This document shows positions 59,764 to 64,000 of a DNA stretch of 64,000 nt, one piece after another. Both the position numbers and the translations under genes were made by a program. The notes under the pieces were generated by a model. That model made no database searches. It saw only the letters and a list, made by a program, of their open reading frames with translations, and had not been told where the DNA came from. Source of the DNA: Planctomycetota bacterium (GTDB lineage: Bacteria; Planctomycetota; UBA8108; JACQVS01); assembly GCA_016209605.1 (NCBI GenBank), contig JACQVS010000146.1:1-64000 (forward strand), in the 5' to 3' direction. Each line of letters opens with the position of its first letter. The stretch's first letter is position 1.

Positions 59764-62700
59764 TCACGGCAGCGAGCCGGGGTCCTTGACGGCGCGCTCG
59801 ATCGCCTCGCGCCAGCGCGGCGCCGCGCTTTCCTCGCAGACCAGGATGAGGCTCAAGGCCTGGTCGCCCGAGACCTCGATCCGCAGCTCCGCTCCTTGCC
59901 ACGTGGCGGCGGAACGCTCGAAGGCGCGCCACCGGCCGTTCTCGAGCTCGCCGGTTTCGGCCGCAGCGCCGCTCCAGGCCCGCTCCTGCGCCAGGCGGAC
60001 CGCTCCCGCCTGGAGCGGCAGGAGGAGCAGGGCCCGCGAGCGGCGCAGATCGCCGCCATCGAGGGAAAGGATGATGCCATCGGTTCCATCTTGCGCAAAC
60101 CCTTCATCGCCGAGCTTGCAAGCTCCTTGAACCTCCACCGCCCGGAGCGCTCCGCCGCCATCGAGCCAGAGGAGCGCCGGCCGCCGGCTCTTGACCATCA
60201 GGGAGGCCGGCGGCTTCAGGTCCGTGAGCGTGACCTCCCGCGCGGCCTCGCCGGCGTTGAAGAGCACGTACGCCCGGCCGCCGTCCCGGAGCGGCACGCG
60301 GAAGGCGTGGATCAGCGGATCATCCGGCTCGAGGCCGATGGGCTTCAAGCCCGCGGCCGCGAGGACGCGGCGGTAAAGCGCCAGGCTGTCGGGGTGGCGC
60401 GCTCTCTTCTCGATCAGCTCGAGGGGCTCCGGGGTGAAAAAAACCCGGCCCCGGCCCACCTCGTTCTCGACCACGAGCGGCTCGCCGCCGGCGGCAAACT
60501 TCAAGACCTTGGCGCCGGCCGGCTCGACGCGGATGCAGGGCCGCTCGACGGCGCTGTCCGCGCCCTCAGCCGGAACCTGTATATTCGGATAGTTCTCGGC
60601 GACGAAGCGCACGCCGCACAGCACCTCGAGGCGCCGCGCGCGCGCACGCCGCCGCAGCTCGTCGTAGGAGAGGTCGCCGGAGAGGTAGAGGACGCCGCCC
60701 CGCCGCACCCAGTCGAGGAGCTTCTCGTAAGCCTCGTCGGGCGGGCAGTAGGGGAGCGGATAGAAGATCGCCTTCGCGGCCGGAGGGATCTCGAGGCCAT
60801 CTTCGTTGAGCGTCCCCAAGTTGTCGGCGTGAACAGAAAGGGCGAGGCCGATCCCCCGCAGGATCCCCTCGATCACCTGCCACTTGCCGCCGCCCATGCG
60901 GTGGCCGTCGGCGGTGAGGAGATAAACCGCCGGCTCCTCGTAAAGCGGCGCGAGGTGGCGGAAGAGCAGGCTCTGGTTGCGATGGACGTAGGCCGTATCC
61001 TTGGGGACGCCGTCGCAGGCATGGACCATGCCCCAGGGGAAGACCCGGTGGGCGTCGTCCTTCCAGCACCAGTTGTGAATTCTCGAGGCCCCCAGCCCCA
61101 GCGCGTAGTGCGCGACCCCGAGGAAAAGCTCGATCGCCTCCTCGCGGCTCCGGGCGGTGTGGTAGCCGTGATCCTTGCCGTCCCCCCAGGCGGGGTGCAT
61201 CTTGACACCGTACTCGCCCGGGCCGAAGGATTTGCCGCGGGCGCGCTGGTCGTTGTACTTGGAGAGGAGCGGAAAGCGCTCGAGGTCCTTCCCCCGGCGC
61301 TCGAAGAAGCCGAAGTTGGCAAGGTCCAGTCCATCGATGCCGGCGGGGAGGTCGACCCCTTGATGCGGCAATTGGTAGAACTCGGCGGTGGCGGGATGCT
61401 CGCGGTCGTGCTCGCGGATGCCGGCCATGAGCGCTCCGCACCAGCGCCGGATGAGCGCGGCGCGGAAGCGGTTCAAATCGTAAACCTGGACGTCGCCCCA
61501 GTCGCGCTCCCAGTCGTTGAAGTCCTCCGCCGGTATGCCGCCGAGCATATCCTTTGGCGCCCGATCGCCCCAGGCCTGCCGCAGCTTCTCATCGGCGCCG
61601 TAGCGCGCCTTGAGGAACTCGTTCCACTGCGGCGCCGTCGCCGGGGAGAGCTGGCAGCGCAGGTCGCCGTTCAGGTAGTAGATCAGGCCCGGCACGCGGG
61701 CGTAGCGCTCGGCGTAGCGCCGGCAGAACTCCTTCTCCCGCGCCAGCTCCTCATCGCCCGCGGCGACGTTGTATCCGACGAGCAGGCAGGGGAAGTAGAC
61801 CTGCTGGTATTTCTGCGCGAGCTGGACGATCCCATCGACCTTGCGGAGCAGCTCCTCCGCCCTTGCCGGCGGCTCCGGGAGCCCGAACTGCAGGTTCTCG
61901 TAGATCTGCACCCCGAAATCCCGGCGCCGGCGCATATCGAAAAGCCACTGGAGCGGCGTCTCGCGCTGAGTAGTGAAGACGTAGCTCCAGTCGTCGGTGC
62001 CGAAGAGGAACATCGGCCGTTCGCCGAGACAGAGGTAATTGCCGCGGTAGCGCAGCCTCGGGCCGCTCGCGACGGCGCGCTCATCCCACGCCATGAAGCC
62101 GCTCTCGAGGCGGTCGATTTCTTCGGACCCATCGTAAAGATGGCCGGCCAGGTAGTAGAAATCGCTCTCGAAGCGCTCGGGCTTCCACTCGAGGCGGGCG
62201 AGCTGGGATTTTCCGGACGGAAGGACTGCCTCGGCGGCAAGCACGGCAAGAGGCGGGCGGGCGGCGGATGCCGGATCGTCTGGAGTGATCGCAGGCTCTC
62301 CCTCGAAAATCTCGATGCTCAGCCGCAATTTTCTCTCCTCCCGCCCGCCGTTGAAGATCGCCGCCAGAAGCCGGACGCCCTCCCCCTGGCGGCAGCAGGC
62401 GGGCTCGGGGATGAGCGAGGCGAGGTAGACGTCCTTCACCAGCGAGCGCGCCAGGCCCGCGAGCGCTCCCGCCATGCCAGGATTTTCTTCGGCAAAGAGG
62501 TCGCGGCTGGTGACGCCGAAGAAGGCCCAGCTCGAGCCGGCGTAGGGCCCGTCGTAGTGGCGCAGCATGGCCCCCGCCGCGCCGCGCAGTCGGCCGTAGC
62601 GGTCGTGTGCGTCGAGGAGCGGGAGCCAGCGCGCCTCGTCGAAGCCGGCGACGCCGCTCGCCGCCCAGCCTTCGAGGGGGCCGCCGAGCTCGATCCTGAA

Positions 62701-64000
62701 GTCAAGGATGCACTGACCGGGAGCGGCCCGGGCGGAGCGCGCCCGCTCGAGCGGGTAGCCGGGGTCGAAAACCCCGAGCTGATCCGGCTCGGTCCGCAGG
62801 CCATCCTCGGGAATGCCGTGGCGGGTGTTGAGCCGAACGGGGCGCGGCGGCTCGAAGTCGAGCTTGGTTTTCAAGGCGCGCCGGCCGGAGCGCCGGACGC
62901 GCGTCTCGATGGAACACAGCTCCGGGCTCGAGCGGCTCCAGCGCTTGAGATCTTTACTTTCCGGGTCGAACTCCTCCTCGAAGCCGGCCTCGACCAGGAG
63001 ATGGCCCGAGCCGTCGATGAGCTTGAGGTCATCAAAGCACGCGGCGCCGCGGCAGCGGTAGAGCCCAGCGCGCAACTCGACGGTCTCCGCTTGCGGGTGC
63101 ACGTTGAACTCGTGGCGGAACTCCTTCCAGTCCTGGGTGCCGCGCACCTGGCAGAGGTCCTTCCACTCCGGCAGGCTGCCATCCGGGGCGATCTGATAGA
63201 CCGCGAAGTAAGCCATGCCGGGCCCCGCAACCTTGGCAGCCTTGAGCCAGCCCGAGAACTCGAGCCGGCCGCGGCCGCGCAGCTCGCCCGCGGGGATGGG
63301 AAAGCGCCAGACGGCGTGTTCGGCCGCCGGCGAACGCGGCGGCGGGACATCGCCGGCCGGCCGCCAGCCCGCGGGCGTCCGCTCGAGCAGGTGGTCGAAA
63401 GCGTAGCCGCCCATGGAGATGAACTTCCCCCCCTGGCGCAGGAAGCGGCGGAAGTTCTCCGCCGCCGCCACCGGAAAGCTGGCGCCGTAGGGCAAGACCA
63501 CGAGGTCGAAGACCTCTCGGTCGAGCAGCTCGCGGCTGGCAAGCTGCTCGGCGTTCAAGAAGGCGGCACCGAAGCCGGCTTGCCGGAGGACCTTGGCAAG
63601 GTGCTCCGGCGAGGAGGGGGCGCCGCCGGGCGGGAAGTCGTCCTTCAGGATGGCGATGTTTCCCGCCGCGCCCGCCTCGAGGCCCATGTCCTTCGCCGCG
63701 GCGAGTCGCGCGGCGGCCAGCGCTTCGCTGGACACGGCCTTATCGCCGGGGACGAGCGTGAAGGCATCGAACCAGGCCGTCCCCCGAGCTTGAAAGAGGC
63801 CGCAGCGGATGGACACGGCGGCGCAGCCCGCGGCCACTTGAAAGGTGTGGCGGTACTCCCGCCAGCCGGCGGTGCCGTCAAGCTGCGCGAAATCCTGGGC
63901 GGCGATGAGCTCATCGAAGTCGCCGAGCTGATAGACCGCCAGGTAAGCGTAGCCGGCGCCGGCGGTTTTCTCGACCTTCTCGACCTTGAGGGCGGCGGCG
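59764..64000 (-). CDS. Giant glycosidase-like protein with tandem carbohydrate-binding-like repeats (5' partial)
   Basis: The frame is open to the right edge, so at least 1412 residues are visible and the start lies outside. Two related sandwich repeats appear: GYAYLAVYQLGDFDELI...WREYRHTFQV...GLFQARGTAWFDAF at the start, and GMAYFAVYQIAPDGSLPEW...WKEFRHEFNV...GLYRCRGAACFDDL about 200 residues on, separated by an amidotransferase-like segment. A barrel resembling GH42/GH2-type enzymes follows (FLFGTDDWSYVFTTQRETPL, PGLIYYLNGDLRC, DVQVYDLNRFRAALIRRWCG, GPGEYGVKMHPAWGD), then a trimerisation-like domain (LDWVRRGGVLYLSGDLSYDE). It is co-directional with the broken GH99-like gene 10 bp away. The substrate is unknown. 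Confidence 0.85.
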   Translation of the reverse strand, partial: AAALKVEKVEKTAGAGYAYLAVYQLGDFDELIAAQDFAQLDGTAGWREYRHTFQVAAGCAAVSIRCGLFQARGTAWFDAFTLVPGDKAVSSEALAAARLAAAKDMGLEAGAAGNIAILKDDFPPGGAPSSPEHLAKVLRQAGFGAAFLNAEQLASRELLDREVFDLVVLPYGASFPVAAAENFRRFLRQGGKFISMGGYAFDHLLERTPAGWRPAGDVPPPRSPAAEHAVWRFPIPAGELRGRGRLEFSGWLKAAKVAGPGMAYFAVYQIAPDGSLPEWKDLCQVRGTQDWKEFRHEFNVHPQAETVELRAGLYRCRGAACFDDLKLIDGSGHLLVEAGFEEEFDPESKDLKRWSRSSPELCSIETRVRRSGRRALKTKLDFEPPRPVRLNTRHGIPEDGLRTEPDQLGVFDPGYPLERARSARAAPGQCILDFRIELGGPLEGWAASGVAGFDEARWLPLLDAHDRYGRLRGAAGAMLRHYDGPYAGSSWAFFGVTSRDLFAEENPGMAGALAGLARSLVKDVYLASLIPEPACCRQGEGVRLLAAIFNGGREERKLRLSIEIFEGEPAITPDDPASAARPPLAVLAAEAVLPSGKSQLARLEWKPERFESDFYYLAGHLYDGSEEIDRLESGFMAWDERAVASGPRLRYRGNYLCLGERPMFLFGTDDWSYVFTTQRETPLQWLFDMRRRRDFGVQIYENLQFGLPEPPARAEELLRKVDGIVQLAQKYQQVYFPCLLVGYNVAAGDEELAREKEFCRRYAERYARVPGLIYYLNGDLRCQLSPATAPQWNEFLKARYGADEKLRQAWGDRAPKDMLGGIPAEDFNDWERDWGDVQVYDLNRFRAALIRRWCGALMAGIREHDREHPATAEFYQLPHQGVDLPAGIDGLDLANFGFFERRGKDLERFPLLSKYNDQRARGKSFGPGEYGVKMHPAWGDGKDHGYHTARSREEAIELFLGVAHYALGLGASRIHNWCWKDDAHRVFPWGMVHACDGVPKDTAYVHRNQSLLFRHLAPLYEEPAVYLLTADGHRMGGGKWQVIEGILRGIGLALSVHADNLGTLNEDGLEIPPAAKAIFYPLPYCPPDEAYEKLLDWVRRGGVLYLSGDLSYDELRRRARARRLEVLCGVRFVAENYPNIQVPAEGADSAVERPCIRVEPAGAKVLKFAAGGEPLVVENEVGRGRVFFTPEPLELIEKRARHPDSLALYRRVLAAAGLKPIGLEPDDPLIHAFRVPLRDGGRAYVLFNAGEAAREVTLTDLKPPASLMVKSRRPALLWLDGGGALRAVEVQGACKLGDEGFAQDGTDGIILSLDGGDLRRSRALLLLPLQAGAVRLAQERAWSGAAAETGELENGRWRAFERSAATWQGAELRIEVSGDQALSLILVCEESAAPRWREAIERAVKDPGSLP

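Overview
The window looks like a high-GC chromosomal segment of a planctomycete or a close relative. The evidence is the two DUF1501 plus DUF1549/DUF1553 gene pairs, DUF2961 and DUF4091 glycosidase-like proteins, a NIPSNAP protein, a neutral-ceramidase homologue, and at least five secreted proteins ending in dockerin-like calcium repeats (GD.N.DG...D.TDAI..L..LF). No rRNA, tRNA, CRISPR array or transposase was recognised.

Region 1 (382-9839, + strand) is the highlight: eleven tightly packed co-directional genes that look like a double ubiquitin-like conjugation system built around a proteasome-type ATPase. Module A has a RING-like zinc protein, an E1-like ThiF protein, an E2 with a eukaryote-style HPN motif and cysteine, an unknown 314-residue protein, a ubiquitin-like protein ending in a bare Gly, and a JAMM isopeptidase with a zinc-knuckle-like insertion. 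The middle gene encodes an Mpa/ARC-like AAA+ unfoldase (coiled coil, OB-like region, AAA+, HbYX-like tail). Module B has a second ubiquitin-like protein, an E2-like protein, a second JAMM protein and a second ThiF/E1, in the gene order I recall for PRTRC cassettes. Inferred cycle: E1 activates the modifier, E2 with or without RING attaches it, the JAMM proteins remove it, and the ATPase unfolds tagged targets. No proteasome core or ligase of the PafA type is in the window.

Region 2 (9883-22167) is a run of secreted-protein genes, many of them broken by frameshift, nonsense codon, truncation or deletion. Intact genes among them encode an anion permease, a NIPSNAP protein, a dockerin protein, an STN/secretin-like protein and a bacilliredoxin.

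Region 3 (22354-35770) holds a glycosidase-like protein, a PQQ-propeller protein, and two divergent DUF1501/DUF1553 clusters. The second cluster continues into an NHL-repeat protein and a zinc alcohol dehydrogenase.

Region 4 (35795-43449) contains displaced ceramidase halves, a chimeric duplicated fragment, a DUF4091 protein, a heparinase-like lyase, and a BrnT/BrnA toxin-antitoxin cassette between 51-bp direct repeats.

Region 5 (43450-64000) is dominated by large secreted proteins: a 1470-residue dockerin/NlpC-P60-like protein, FG-GAP, cohesin/dockerin-like, transglutaminase-like and nuclease/phosphatase proteins, a DUF2961 (GH172-type) protein, a broken GH99-like gene, and a giant partial glycosidase that runs off the right edge.

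Three frameshifts fall in or next to short G/C runs. Some apparent pseudogenes may therefore be consensus errors rather than decay.
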